From Gammaproteobacteria bacterium (GTDB taxonomy: Bacteria > Pseudomonadota > Gammaproteobacteria > JAABTG01): a DNA stretch of 64,000 bases. The notes below the pieces were generated by a model. The model was not told where the DNA came from. It was given only the letters and a program-made list of their open reading frames with translations, and searched no databases. The stretch is taken from positions 1 through 64,000 of the forward strand of contig JAGNLM010000008.1 in assembly GCA_017999615.1 (NCBI GenBank). Direction: 5' to 3'. Of the stretch, positions 15,455-24,456 are shown piece after piece; position 1 is the stretch's first letter; each line of letters begins with the position of its first letter. The position numbers and the translations under genes are program-made.

Positions 15455-16567
15455 ATGAACGTGCGCCTGGCCGCTGTCGCCGCCCTCATCGTCACCGCCT
15501 TCCTGCCGGCCGCCGTCCACGCGGAGCGGGTCAAGGACCTGGCGAGGGTCTCGGGGGTACGGGACAACCAGCTGATAGGCTACGGGCTGGTGGTGGGGCT
15601 GAACGGCACGGGCGACCAGACCGGCCAGACCCCCTTCACGGTGCAGAGCCTGAAGGCGATGTTGAACCGCTTCGGGGTCCAGATCCCGGCCGAGACGCGC
15701 CTGCAGCTGAAGAACGTCGCGGCCGTTACGGTGAGCACCAGCCTGCCGGCGTTCGCGAAGCCCGGACAGACCATCGACGTCACGGTCTCCACCATCGGCA
15801 ACGCCAAGAGCCTGCGCGGTGGCACCCTGCTCATGACGCCGCTCAAAGGGGCGGACGGACAGACCTACGCCATCGCCCAGGGCAACCTGACGGTCGGTGG
15901 CTTCGGGGCCTCTTCGGACGACGGGACGAGCAGCGTCACCGTCAACGTGCCCACCGTCGGGCGGGTACCGAACGGCGCCACCGTGGAGCGGCCTTCGCCG
16001 GCCCAGTTCCGGGACGACGGGGAACTGGTCCTGAACCTGCTGCGGGCCGACTTCACCACCGCCAAGCGCATCCAGGACGCCATCAACCGCTCTCTCGGCG
16101 AGGGCACCGCGAGCGCGGTGGACGCCACCTCCGTGCGGGTCTCCTCGCCGGCCGACGCGGCCCAGCGCGTGGCGCACCTCTCCCACATCGAGAACCTGAC
16201 CCTCAACGCGGGGGAGGCGCCCGCGCGGGTGATCGTGAGCTCCCGCACCGGAACGGTGGTCATCAGCCGCCACGTGAGCGTCGGGCACGCGGCGGTGGCG
16301 CACGGGAATCTGGCGGTCACCATCACCAACCAGCCCTACGTGAGCCAGCCCGCGCCGTTCTCGGGCGGGCAAACGACGGTGGTGCCGGACTCGACCATCG
16401 ACGTGCGCCAGGACCGGGCCCGCGCCTTCGTCTTCAACCCCGGGGTCTCGCTGCAGGACATCGTGCGTGCCATCAACCAGGTGGGCGCCGCCCCGAGCGA
16501 CGTCGTGGCCATCCTCGAGGCGTTGCGCGAGGCCGGCGCCCTGCACGCCGAGCTCGTCGTCATCTAG
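15455..16567 (+). CDS. flgI: FlgI, P-ring protein
   Basis: 370 aa with a cleavable signal ([18 protein letters not shown]). The mature part starts [20 protein letters not shown] and continues with [20 protein letters not shown], both diagnostic for FlgI. The family segment [20 protein letters not shown] follows. It polymerises into the periplasmic P ring around the rod with help from FlgA. The ATG at 15455 is chosen because the upstream extension has no signal-like character. Confidence 0.96.
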   Translation: MNVRLAAVAALIVTAFLPAAVHAERVKDLARVSGVRDNQLIGYGLVVGLNGTGDQTGQTPFTVQSLKAMLNRFGVQIPAETRLQLKNVAAVTVSTSLPAFAKPGQTIDVTVSTIGNAKSLRGGTLLMTPLKGADGQTYAIAQGNLTVGGFGASSDDGTSSVTVNVPTVGRVPNGATVERPSPAQFRDDGELVLNLLRADFTTAKRIQDAINRSLGEGTASAVDATSVRVSSPADAAQRVAHLSHIENLTLNAGEAPARVIVSSRTGTVVISRHVSVGHAAVAHGNLAVTITNQPYVSQPAPFSGGQTTVVPDSTIDVRQDRARAFVFNPGVSLQDIVRAINQVGAAPSDVVAILEALREAGALHAELVVI

Positions 16568-16582
16568 CGGGGGGCAAGGGCC

Positions 16583-17557
16583 TTGTCCCTCCCGTCGGCC
16601 GCCGCCAAGGCCAGCGCCCTGGATTTCCAGGGCTTCGCCGCCCTGCGCCAGGTCTCGCGCGAGCGGGCCGAACAGGGCGCGGCGCTGGTCGCGCGCCAGT
16701 TCGAGGGCATCATCCTGCAGACGATGCTGCGGACCATGCGCCAGGGCCTGCCCGGCGACCCGCTCCTCTCGAGCACGGGGAGCCGGATGTACCGGGACCT
16801 GTTTGACCAGCAGCTGGCCCTGCGACTCTCCGAGTCGAAGAGCGTCGGCATCGCGGACCTCTTGCTGGAGCAGTTGCGCCGCAGCGGCGCGCTCGGCGGG
16901 GAGGAGGGCGGGGCCTCCCGCGGACCGGCCGCGGGTGCGGCCGAAGGGTTGGCGACGGGCGTGCCCAAACGAGGCCTCTTCCCGAGCGTGTCGGGCCGCC
17001 CCGAGGATCCCGTCCCGGGTGGCGCCGGAGAGTCGGTGGCGCCCGGGAGCTCGCCCGTCCCCGCGGAGCCCGCGCGGACCGGGACGCAGGAGGACTTCAT
17101 CCGCGCGGTGCGCCCCCACGCGGTGCGCGCGGCCCGGGAGATCGGCGTCGACCCGGACGTGCTCGTGGCCCAGGCCGCCCTCGAGAGCGGCTGGGGGCGC
17201 TCGACGATGCGTTGCGCCGACGGCGCGAACGCCCACAATCTCTTCGGCATCAAGGCCACCCCGTCCTGGCGGGGTGACGTCGTGACGGTCTCCACGCTGG
17301 AGTACGAGGGAGGCGTCGCCGTGCGCCGGCAGGCGGCGTTCCGGGCCTACGGGTCCTATGCGGAGAGCTTCCAGGACTACGCCACGCTGGTGCGGGACAA
17401 CCCTCGCTACGCCCGGGCCTTGGAGTTCGCGTCGGACCCGCGCGCCTACATGCGGGAGCTGCAGGCTGCGGGCTACGCCACCGACCCCGCGTACGCGGAC
17501 AAGGTCCTGGGGATCTGGCAGAGCAAGCTGGCCGGCCTCATGTCGGCGCGCGCTTAG
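16583..17557 (+). CDS. flgJ: FlgJ, rod cap and peptidoglycan hydrolase
   Basis: 324 aa with two domains. Residues ~15-100 form the rod-binding part (ARQFEGIILQTMLRTMRQGL). A variable Gly/Ala/Pro linker follows. Residues ~170-320 form the glucosaminidase domain (VLVAQAALESGWGRSTMRCA, with the catalytic Glu in ALESGWG, then NAHNLFGIKATPSW). It caps the growing rod and cuts murein so the rod can pass. The start is TTG at 16583, since no ATG or GTG precedes the conserved sequence. Confidence 0.95.
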   Translation: MSLPSAAAKASALDFQGFAALRQVSRERAEQGAALVARQFEGIILQTMLRTMRQGLPGDPLLSSTGSRMYRDLFDQQLALRLSESKSVGIADLLLEQLRRSGALGGEEGGASRGPAAGAAEGLATGVPKRGLFPSVSGRPEDPVPGGAGESVAPGSSPVPAEPARTGTQEDFIRAVRPHAVRAAREIGVDPDVLVAQAALESGWGRSTMRCADGANAHNLFGIKATPSWRGDVVTVSTLEYEGGVAVRRQAAFRAYGSYAESFQDYATLVRDNPRYARALEFASDPRAYMRELQAAGYATDPAYADKVLGIWQSKLAGLMSARA

Positions 17558-17584
17558 CCGCAACAGGCAGAAAGGGGGGACGCC

Positions 17585-18994
17585 ATGGCGGGTATGGGAA
17601 TCCTGAACGTCGCCGTAACCGGGCTGACCGCGGCCAACCGGGCCCTGACCACGGTGGGCCACAACATCTCCAACGTCGACACCGAGGGCTACAGCCGGCA
17701 GCGGGTCGACATCGAGGCGTGCACCCCGCAGCTGGCCGGCGGCAGCTACCTCGGCAGCGGAGTCCGTGTGGCCAACACCCGCCGGGTCTTCGACGCCTTC
17801 GCGACCGCGCAGGTCCGCACCAGCAGCTCGAGTGTCGGCTATGCCGACACCTACTACGACCTGACGCAGGTCCTCGACAACCTGCTCGCGAGCTCCGAGA
17901 CCGGCCTGACCACGCCGTTGCAGAATTTCTTCAACGCGGCCGAGGACGTCGCGAGCGACCCCTCGTCCTCCTCCGCGCGCGAGGTCATGCTCGCCCAGGG
18001 GCAGACCCTCGCCAACCGCTTCCACACCCTGGACCAGGCGCTCGGCGACCTGGACAGGAGGGTCAGCGAGGGGATCGCGGGCACGGTGGAGGAGATCAAC
18101 ACCACCGTGGCGGCCATCGCGGACCTGAACCAGGAGATCCTCGTGGCCCGGGGGCGCAGCGACGGGGCCGAGCCGAACGACCTCCTCGACCAGCGCGACG
18201 AGCTCCTGCGCCAGCTCGCGGGGAAGATCGGCATCACCGTCATCGAGCAGGACGACGGCAGCGTCAACGTGGCCACCGGCAGCGGGCAGTCCCTGGTCAC
18301 CGGCACGCGCACCGCGACGCTCGTGGTCCTGCCCGGGGAGGACGACCCGGGCCGGGTCGAGGTGGGATACCGTTCCGGTGACCACACCGCGAACGTCACC
18401 CGCCTGGTGGGGGGCGGCGAGCTGGGGGCCTTCCTCACCTTCCGGCAGGAGGGGCTCGACGAGGCCCGCGACGAGCTCGGCGGCCTCGCCAAAGGCATCT
18501 CCGAGACCTTCAACGCCCAGCACCGCCAGGGCTACGGGCTCGACGGGGTGGGGGGGCGCGACTTCTTCCTTCCGCTGGACGCGGGCGTGCCCGCGCGCGG
18601 AGCCGCGGGGGAGTTCGGGGTGGCGGTCACGGACGGCGGGCAGATCGCCGCGGCGGGGAGCCCCGGTGCCTCCGGCGACAACGAGAACGCTTTGGCCCTG
18701 AGCGCCCTGCGGTCCGCGAGGACGCTGAACGGCGGCACGGACACCTACGGGGACGCCTACGGCGCGCTCGTGGCCCGGGTGGGCACCCGCACCAGCCAGG
18801 CGGAGGTCAACCAGGCGGCCCAGGCGGCCCTGCTGGACCAGGCGAGCGCCGCGCGCGCCGCCATATCCGGGGTCAACCTGGACGAAGAGGCGGCGGCTCT
18901 GATGCGCTACCAGCAGACCTACCAGGCGTGCGCCCAGGTCATCGCCGCCGCGAGCCTGCTCTTCGACACCCTGATCGAGGCGGTTGCGAGCTAG
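17585..18994 (+). CDS. flgK: FlgK, hook-filament junction protein 1
   Basis: 469 aa. The N-terminus GILNVAVTGLTAANRALTTV with HNISNVDTEGYSRQRVDIEA, and the C-terminus GVNLDEEAAALMRYQQTYQA, are both signatures of FlgK. It joins hook to filament with FlgL and is exported with FlgN. ATG 17585 is used; an in-frame ATG at 17594 is also possible. A GGGGGGA element lies close before the start. Confidence 0.95.
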   Translation: MAGMGILNVAVTGLTAANRALTTVGHNISNVDTEGYSRQRVDIEACTPQLAGGSYLGSGVRVANTRRVFDAFATAQVRTSSSSVGYADTYYDLTQVLDNLLASSETGLTTPLQNFFNAAEDVASDPSSSSAREVMLAQGQTLANRFHTLDQALGDLDRRVSEGIAGTVEEINTTVAAIADLNQEILVARGRSDGAEPNDLLDQRDELLRQLAGKIGITVIEQDDGSVNVATGSGQSLVTGTRTATLVVLPGEDDPGRVEVGYRSGDHTANVTRLVGGGELGAFLTFRQEGLDEARDELGGLAKGISETFNAQHRQGYGLDGVGGRDFFLPLDAGVPARGAAGEFGVAVTDGGQIAAAGSPGASGDNENALALSALRSARTLNGGTDTYGDAYGALVARVGTRTSQAEVNQAAQAALLDQASAARAAISGVNLDEEAAALMRYQQTYQACAQVIAAASLLFDTLIEAVAS

Positions 18995-18996
18995 CC

Positions 18997-19932
18997 ATGC
19001 GGATCTCCACTTCCGAATTCCAGCGCCAGGCCGTGCAGGCGATGCAGGACAACCAGGCGCGCCTGGCGAAGACCCAGCTCCAGGTCGCCACCGGCCGCCG
19101 CATCCTGACCCCCTCGGACGACCCCGCGGGCGCGCGGCGCATCCTCGAGCTCCGACAGACCATCGAGCAGCAGCGCCAGTACCAGCGCAACGGGGACGCG
19201 GCGCTGGACCGCCTGAGCCTGGAGGAATCCGCGCTCGAGGGCGTGACCACCGCCCTGCAGCGGGTGAAGGAGCTCGCGGTCAAGGCGGGCGGGGGGGCCC
19301 TCGCTGCGGCCGACCGGGCGGCGATTGCCACCGAGGTCTCGGAGGTCCTGTCCGAGGTGCTCGCCCTCGCGAACACCCGGGACGCGGGCGGCGACTACCT
19401 GTTCGCCGGCTACCGCGTGGACACCGCACCGTTCGAGAGCTCGAACGCAGGCGGGACCACGACGTTCAGCTATGGGGGCGACGATTCCGGCCGGCGCATC
19501 CAGGTGGGCCCCAGCCTGCGCGTGCTGAGCGCGGACTCGGGACAGTCCGTTTTCGTCGACGTCCCGACGCAGGCGGGCGGGATCCGGGACCTGCTCTCCA
19601 CCGTCCAGTCGCTCGTGGACGCGCTTCAGGGCGCGGCCTCGGGAGAGGCGGGCTTCCGCAGCCAGCTCGCGGCCAGCCAGGGCGACCTGGACCTCGCCCT
19701 GGAGCACGTCCTGACCGTGCGCGCGAGCGTCGGCGCCCGCCTGAACCAGATCGAGGCCGAGCAGGGGACGGCGGCGGAATTCGAGCTCTACGCGAAGGAG
19801 AGCCTCTCCGCGCTCGAGGACCTGGACTACGCGGAGGCGACCGGGCGCCTGCAGTTGCAGCTCACCATCCTGCAGGCCTCCCAGCAGGCCTTCGCGAGCG
19901 TGCAGGGACTGTCGCTGTTCCACTACCTGTAG
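18997..19932 (+). CDS. flgL: FlgL, hook-filament junction protein 3
   Basis: 311 aa. The N-terminal MRISTSEFQRQAVQAMQDNQ, QVATGRRILTPSDDPAGARR and the DYLFAGYRVDTAPFE segment match FlgL. The C-terminal half is flagellin-like (LQLTILQASQQAFASVQGLS). It forms the last junction layer between hook and filament. The ATG directly follows the flgK stop codon. Confidence 0.95.
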   Translation: MRISTSEFQRQAVQAMQDNQARLAKTQLQVATGRRILTPSDDPAGARRILELRQTIEQQRQYQRNGDAALDRLSLEESALEGVTTALQRVKELAVKAGGGALAAADRAAIATEVSEVLSEVLALANTRDAGGDYLFAGYRVDTAPFESSNAGGTTTFSYGGDDSGRRIQVGPSLRVLSADSGQSVFVDVPTQAGGIRDLLSTVQSLVDALQGAASGEAGFRSQLAASQGDLDLALEHVLTVRASVGARLNQIEAEQGTAAEFELYAKESLSALEDLDYAEATGRLQLQLTILQASQQAFASVQGLSLFHYL

Positions 19933-19994
19933 CCCTGCCGCTCGGGCGCACCGGAATACGCAAGCGGGGCGCCACTTTTCTCACGCTCGAGGCA

Positions 19995-20022
19995 TAAAGT
20001 CCCCCGCGGAGCCGGCCGCTAA
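19995..20022 (+). promoter_or_regulatory. Sigma28 (FliA) promoter of fliC
   Basis: TAAAG (19995-19999) and GCCGCTAA (20015-20022) are separated by 15 bp. This is one base longer than the usual spacing, but seven of eight -10 bases match. The predicted transcript has a leader of about 100 nt before the fliC ATG. Confidence 0.75.
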
Positions 20023-20130
20023 GGGTCCCGGAGGCGGTGAATACGCACCTGCTGTGTATATCCGCCAGGTACCCACCTGAGCCCCGAGCGCCGCCGTACG
20101 GTGCGGGCCGAGGGCGAAAGGAGAAAGGCA

Positions 20131-20952
20131 ATGGCTCAGACGATCAACACCAACATCATGTCCCTCAACGCCCAGCGCAACCTCGGCAAGTCCCAGAGCG
20201 CGCTGGCGACCTCCATGGAGCGCCTGTCCTCGGGCCTGCGCATCAACAGCGCGAAGGACGACGCCGCGGGTCTCGCGATCTCCGAGCGGTTCACCGCGCA
20301 GATCCGGGGACTCAACGTTGCGGTCCGCAACGCCAACGACGGCGTGTCGCTCGCCCAGACGGCCGAGGGCGCCCTGGGGTCGGTCACGGAGAACCTGCAG
20401 CGGATCCGGGAGCTCGCAGTCCAGTCGGCGAACGCGACCAACAGCGCGAGTGACCGGGATGCGCTCCAGGCCGAGGTCGACCAGTTGATCGCGGAGATCG
20501 AACGCGTCGCAACGCAGACCAAGTTCAACGGCGTCGCCCTCCTGGACGGCTCCTTCCTAGCTCAGACCTTCCAGGTCGGCGCCAATTCCGGAGACACCAT
20601 CACTCTTGACGCAATTGCCGACGCCACGACCGGGACTCTGCGTGTGGACGCGGTCGATATCGGTGATGGGGGTGACCCTGCCGCGGCACTCGGGCTGGTC
20701 GACACCGCTCTGGATACGATCAACAGCGCCCGCGCCACGCTGGGTGCGGTGCAGAACCGCTTCGAGTCGACGATTGCCAACCTGCAGACCGCGGCCGAGA
20801 ACATGTCGGCGGCGCGCTCGCGCATCCAGGACGCCGACTTCGCGGCCGAGACCGCCGAGCTCACCCGCACGCAGATCCTGCAGCAGGCGGGTATGGCGAT
20901 GGTGGCGCAGGCCAACGCGGCTCCCCAGAACGTGCTGACGCTGCTCCAGTAG
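20131..20952 (+). CDS. fliC: Flagellin FliC
   Basis: 273 aa. The N-terminal D0/D1 part ([40 protein letters not shown]) and the C-terminal D1/D0 part ([40 protein letters not shown]) are well conserved. Only about 50 residues separate them, so the surface domains D2/D3 are missing: a minimal flagellin. A strong AAGGAGAAAGG precedes the ATG. A sigma28 promoter and a downstream terminator frame the gene as its own unit. Confidence 0.97.
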   Translation: MAQTINTNIMSLNAQRNLGKSQSALATSMERLSSGLRINSAKDDAAGLAISERFTAQIRGLNVAVRNANDGVSLAQTAEGALGSVTENLQRIRELAVQSANATNSASDRDALQAEVDQLIAEIERVATQTKFNGVALLDGSFLAQTFQVGANSGDTITLDAIADATTGTLRVDAVDIGDGGDPAAALGLVDTALDTINSARATLGAVQNRFESTIANLQTAAENMSAARSRIQDADFAAETAELTRTQILQQAGMAMVAQANAAPQNVLTLLQ

Positions 20953-20969
20953 TCGAAGGACGGTGGCAC

Positions 20970-21000
20970 GCCCGGGGCTCTCGCCCCGGGCGGGTTGTTT
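20970..21000 (+). terminator. Intrinsic terminator of fliC
   Basis: The GCCCGGGGC/GCCCCGGGC stem with a TCTC loop (20970-20991) is followed by GGGTTGTTT. It begins 18 bp after the fliC stop. Confidence 0.8.
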
Positions 21001-21025
21001 ATGGGTGCGCGGGAGGTGAAACGTC

Positions 21026-21397
21026 ATGGCGAATGACGTGCGACTGCAACCCGATCTGCCACCGGTCCGTCCGTCGAGTTCCGTCGCAGCGAGCCAGGGA
21101 GAGGCTCGAGCGTTTCACTCCATCGGGCGCCCTCCGCCCGGGAGTGCTCAGCCCATGCAGGGGGCGGCGGTTGGACGGCAGGAACTGTCGGAGCTGGCGG
21201 AGGAGTTGAGTGAGCTGGCGCAGGTCGTCCGGCGGGAGCTCGACTTCAGCGTGGACGAGGACAGCGGACGTACGGTGATCCGGGTCGTGGACTCCGAGAC
21301 GGGCAAGCTGGTTCGCCAGATCCCCCCGGAGGAGGTGCTGACCCTGGTCGCGCGGTTCAGGGAGTACCAGGCCGGTCTGGTGGAAGAGCAGGTGTAA
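21026..21397 (+). CDS. flaG: FlaG family protein
   Basis: 123 aa. The C-terminal half matches FlaG: ELDFSVDEDSGRTVIRVVDS, then ETGKLVRQIPPEEVLTLVAR. The N-terminal 50 residues are disordered and variable. FlaG affects filament length in Pseudomonas and Aeromonas. A strong GGAGGTGA precedes the ATG. It stands between fliC and fliD as in polar flagellates. Confidence 0.92.
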   Translation: MANDVRLQPDLPPVRPSSSVAASQGEARAFHSIGRPPPGSAQPMQGAAVGRQELSELAEELSELAQVVRRELDFSVDEDSGRTVIRVVDSETGKLVRQIPPEEVLTLVARFREYQAGLVEEQV

Positions 21398-21443
21398 GGG
21401 AAACAGCCGGCGTAAGGGTTCGTTGGCTGTATCCGTGACGTAC

Positions 21444-21479
21444 CCGGGGGCGGCAGGGCACAGGGCCGGCCGCCCCCGG
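21444..21479 (+). terminator. GC-rich inverted repeat between flaG and fliD
   Basis: CCGGGGGCGGC (21444-21454) and GCCGCCCCCGG (21469-21479) form a perfect 11-bp stem with a 14-nt loop. No T-run follows, so it may be a partial terminator, an mRNA-stabilising hairpin or neither. Confidence 0.4.
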
Positions 21480-21508
21480 TTCTGCAGGGGGCACGCGCGG
21501 CACAGGCT

Positions 21509-22951
21509 ATGAGCACCATCACCGCCTTGGGCGTCGGTTCGGGTCTCGACATCGCCGACATCGTCAGCCAGCTCGTGGCGGCCGAGCGCTCGCCGGTGCA
21601 GACGCGTCTCGACTCCCAGGAGAAGACCCTCGAGGCCAAGCTTTCGGCCTTCGGGACGCTGAAGTCCGCGCTCGCGCAATTCCAGACGGCCCTCGGAGAG
21701 CTGAGCGAGGTCGGTGCCTTCCTCGCCCGCACGGCGAGCTCGGGGAGCGAAGAGGTGTTCACCGCCTCTGCGGGCACCTCGGCGGTGCCCGGGACCTTCG
21801 ATCTGGTCGTCCAGCAGGTCGCCCAGAGCCACAGCCTGGTCTCGAAGGGTTACGAGAGCGCCAGTGCGGCCGTCGGGAGCGGCACGCTCACGATCTCGGT
21901 CGGCGGGAATGCCTTCTCGGTCGCGGTGGACGCCACCCACGGCACGCTCGCCGGGATTCGCGACGCCATCAACGGGGCGAGCGACAACACCGGCGTCGCG
22001 GCCAGCATCGTCCGCGTGGACGGAGCCTCGGGCGGCACGGTGGCCAAGCTCGTCCTGACCTCGACGGTGACGGGCACGGAGGGCTCCCTCACGGTCGCCG
22101 TCGACGATGCGGACGGCAAGGACCGGGACACCTCCGGGCTTTCGGCGCTTGCCTACCTGCCGAGCGCCAGGCCGACGGCCATCCGGAATCTGACCGAGCT
22201 GCGCGCGGCCCAGGACGCGAAGCTGACGCTCGACGGCCAGGCAGTGACGCGTTCGAGCAATACGGTCGACGACGCGATCGAAGGCGTGACCCTGACGTTG
22301 CAGGGAGTCTCCGGGAAGGACGCGAGCGGGGCCTGGAAGTCGTCGAGGCTCGCGATTGCCATCGACCCCTCCGCGGCCGCGGAGCGGGTCCAGGGCTTCG
22401 TGACCGCCTACAACGCCGTGCTCGACGCCATCCGGTCGGTGGCGAGCTACGACGCCGCCAGCCGGGAGGCGACGGCGCTCTTCGGCGACTCGGCCGTGCG
22501 CGGCCTGCAGTCCCGGCTGCGCGCGGAGTTGAGTCGCGTCGTCGCGGACCTGCCGGCGGGGCCGGCGAGCCTCGCGGAGATCGGTGTCCGGACGGGGCGG
22601 GACGGCAAGCTGGAACTGGATCAGGACCGGCTGGACGCCGCCCTCAACTCCAACCTGGATGCGGTCGCCAAGCTCTTCGCGGGCGAGGGAGGCTGCGCGC
22701 AGCGCCTGGACGACCTGGTCTCCAGCTACCTCGACGCGGACGGGATCATCGAGTCCCGGACCGAGGGGCTGGACGGGCGGTTGGAGGCCATCGAGGCGCG
22801 ACGCGAGGCCCTCGAGCGGCGCATGGAGAGTCTCGAGGCGCGCCTGCTGAAGCAGTACACGGCGATGGACACGCTGGTGGCCCAATTGCAGACGACCTCC
22901 AGCTACCTGTCGCAGCAGTTGGAGTTGTTGAAAATACAAACGAGCCAGTGA
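21509..22951 (+). CDS. fliD: FliD, filament cap protein
   Basis: 480 aa. The N-terminal FliD_N part (ALGVGSGLDIADIVSQLVAA) and the C-terminal coiled coil (RREALERRMESLEARLLKQY) are clear. The tail (QLQTTSSYLSQQLELLKIQT) matches the family end. It forms the pentameric cap that guides flagellin folding. The last few codons are unusually A/T-rich. Start at ATG 21509 after a GGGGGCACGCGCGG stretch without a strong ribosome-binding site. Confidence 0.95.
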   Translation: MSTITALGVGSGLDIADIVSQLVAAERSPVQTRLDSQEKTLEAKLSAFGTLKSALAQFQTALGELSEVGAFLARTASSGSEEVFTASAGTSAVPGTFDLVVQQVAQSHSLVSKGYESASAAVGSGTLTISVGGNAFSVAVDATHGTLAGIRDAINGASDNTGVAASIVRVDGASGGTVAKLVLTSTVTGTEGSLTVAVDDADGKDRDTSGLSALAYLPSARPTAIRNLTELRAAQDAKLTLDGQAVTRSSNTVDDAIEGVTLTLQGVSGKDASGAWKSSRLAIAIDPSAAAERVQGFVTAYNAVLDAIRSVASYDAASREATALFGDSAVRGLQSRLRAELSRVVADLPAGPASLAEIGVRTGRDGKLELDQDRLDAALNSNLDAVAKLFAGEGGCAQRLDDLVSSYLDADGIIESRTEGLDGRLEAIEARREALERRMESLEARLLKQYTAMDTLVAQLQTTSSYLSQQLELLKIQTSQ

Positions 22952-22990
22952 GGCCCCGCGGGGCCTCGCCACCGGGAGAACCGACAGAAC

Positions 22991-23425
22991 ATGAACGCGA
23001 TGCTCCGCAACGCGCTCCGGCAATACAGCAGCGTGGGCGTTCGCTCCGGCGTGGAGGACGCGAGCCCCCACCGCCTGATCCAGATGCTCCTCGAAGGGGC
23101 GCTGGCCCGGATCGCGGCCGCCATCGGTCATCTGGACCGGGGCGACGTGGCGGAGAAGGGCCGGAGCATCGGGCTCGCGATCTCCATCATCGGCGGGCTG
23201 CAGTCGAGCCTCGACACCGACCGGGGCGGGGACGTCGCGGGCAACCTGGACCGGTTGTACGAGTACATGGCTCGCCGCCTCCTCGAGGCGAACGCGAAGA
23301 GCGACCGCGGGGCGCTGGAGGAGGTTCACCGCCTGCTGTCGGAGGTCAAGGGGGCCTGGGACTCGATCGGGTCGCGCGCGGGAAGCGGGGCGCCTGTCAC
23401 ATTCCCGTCCCCCGCGCGGGGCTAG
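22991..23425 (+). CDS. fliS: FliS, flagellin export chaperone
   Basis: 144 aa. ALRQYSSVGVRSGVEDASPH, RLIQMLLEGALARIAAAIGH and the SIIGGLQSSLDTDRGGDVAG segment are FliS signatures. It binds the C-terminus of flagellin and stops premature polymerisation. It follows fliD by 39 bp. The C-terminal tail after residue ~125 is short and proline-rich. Confidence 0.94.
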   Translation: MNAMLRNALRQYSSVGVRSGVEDASPHRLIQMLLEGALARIAAAIGHLDRGDVAEKGRSIGLAISIIGGLQSSLDTDRGGDVAGNLDRLYEYMARRLLEANAKSDRGALEEVHRLLSEVKGAWDSIGSRAGSGAPVTFPSPARG

Positions 23426-23462
23426 ACTCTCCGCGGGAGCGATTCGCAGGGGACGAGGAGCC

Positions 23463-23774
23463 ATGAGCAACCTTCGAGACCTGGAGGACGCCCTGGGGCT
23501 GACCAGCGCCATGCTGGAGGCGGCCCACGCCGGGGACTGGGACCACCTGGTGGAGCTCGAGGCCGAGCGGCGGGCGCACATCGCGGCGGCCTTCGCGGGC
23601 CTGGTCACGGGGCCGGACGCGCCGCTCTTCGCCGAGATTGCCCACAGCATCCTGGCCCTCGACCGGCAGGTGGTGGCCCTCGGCGAACAGGGCCGCGTGA
23701 GCCTCGCCGAGGCGCTCAGCCAGCTGCGGGTCGGCCGCCGGGCCCAGGTCGCCTACGCGGCGGGGGGGCGCTGA
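23463..23774 (+). CDS. fliT: FliT-like flagellar chaperone
   Basis: 103 aa, all-helical. LTSAMLEAAHAGDWDHLVEL with EAERRAHIAAAF is the common FliT pattern (a helix, the AGDWD turn, another helix). Position directly after fliS supports the call, because the order fliD-fliS-fliT is conserved. FliT binds the FliD cap protein before export and can also bind the export ATPase. Sequence conservation in this family is weak, so the call rests partly on position. Confidence 0.75.
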   Translation: MSNLRDLEDALGLTSAMLEAAHAGDWDHLVELEAERRAHIAAAFAGLVTGPDAPLFAEIAHSILALDRQVVALGEQGRVSLAEALSQLRVGRRAQVAYAAGGR

Positions 23775-23780
23775 CCCGGC

Positions 23781-24353
23781 ATGGCCGAGGGCCCCGCGGT
23801 GGGCGCCGAGCTCTGCTGGGAGGACTGGCTCCCCGTCGGCTGGCGGCTCTCCCCGGTGGTCTCGGGGGCCGAGCTCTCCCACCTCTACGACGCGGCGCTG
23901 ACGCGCCTCAATGCCGTGCTGACCGTCGGCGAGGCGCTCGCGGCAGAGTCCCCGGATGAAGCCCCGCCCCGCGCCCAGGACATCCTGCGCCTGGAGGCGC
24001 GTCTGAACCTCCTGCTGGCGATGGTCGGCGAGCTGCTGGCGGCCCAGCGGCCGCGACCCGCGGCCCGGGCGGTCCGCCTGGGTGGAGGCTGGGTCGAGTG
24101 GCGCGACCCCCAACCCCCGGCGGTGGGCGACGCCCTCGCCATCGACCTTTACCTCAATCCGTCGATTCCGGACGCCGTGACGCTGCCGGCGCGGGTCGAG
24201 AGCGTGGGTGAGCTCCGCCAGGGCCTGGCGGTCGTTCGCGCCACGTTCCTCGAGATCCCGCCCTCCGTCCTCAACGCCATGGAGAAGCTGGTCTTCCGTT
24301 GGCACCGGCGTCGCGTTGCCGAACAACGCCGGGCCTCTCCGCCAAAATTTTGA
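23781..24353 (+). CDS. PilZ-like protein of the fliDST cluster
   Basis: 190 aa. The C-terminal half resembles an atypical PilZ fold: strands RAVRLGGGWVEWRDPQPPAV, DALAIDLYLNPSIP and the ending VLNAMEKLVFRWHRRRVAEQ, similar to the final helix of PilZ proteins. The c-di-GMP motifs RxxxR and D/NxSxxG are not visible, so ligand binding is doubtful. The N-terminal half is helical (LSHLYDAALTRLNAVLTVGE). It begins six bases after fliT. In Pseudomonas-type clusters a PilZ protein stands at the same place. The family name is tentative. Confidence 0.55.
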   Translation: MAEGPAVGAELCWEDWLPVGWRLSPVVSGAELSHLYDAALTRLNAVLTVGEALAAESPDEAPPRAQDILRLEARLNLLLAMVGELLAAQRPRPAARAVRLGGGWVEWRDPQPPAVGDALAIDLYLNPSIPDAVTLPARVESVGELRQGLAVVRATFLEIPPSVLNAMEKLVFRWHRRRVAEQRRASPPKF

Positions 24354-24456
24354 CATTTCCCCTCCGGGCGGCTTTACTGTTGCAGAAATAAATATCGTGG
24401 GGACGCGCGGTTAGCGCGCTTGCCTCACGTTCTGCTCAAGCTGCCGAGGGCCGGTC

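Noticed and set aside
15209-18523. A 1104-codon open frame on the minus strand opposite flgI-flgJ-flgK
   Set aside because: It lies wholly antisense to three clear flagellar genes. Its translation is low-complexity (Arg/Gly/His/Leu-rich) without recognisable domains, which is common in GC-rich DNA.
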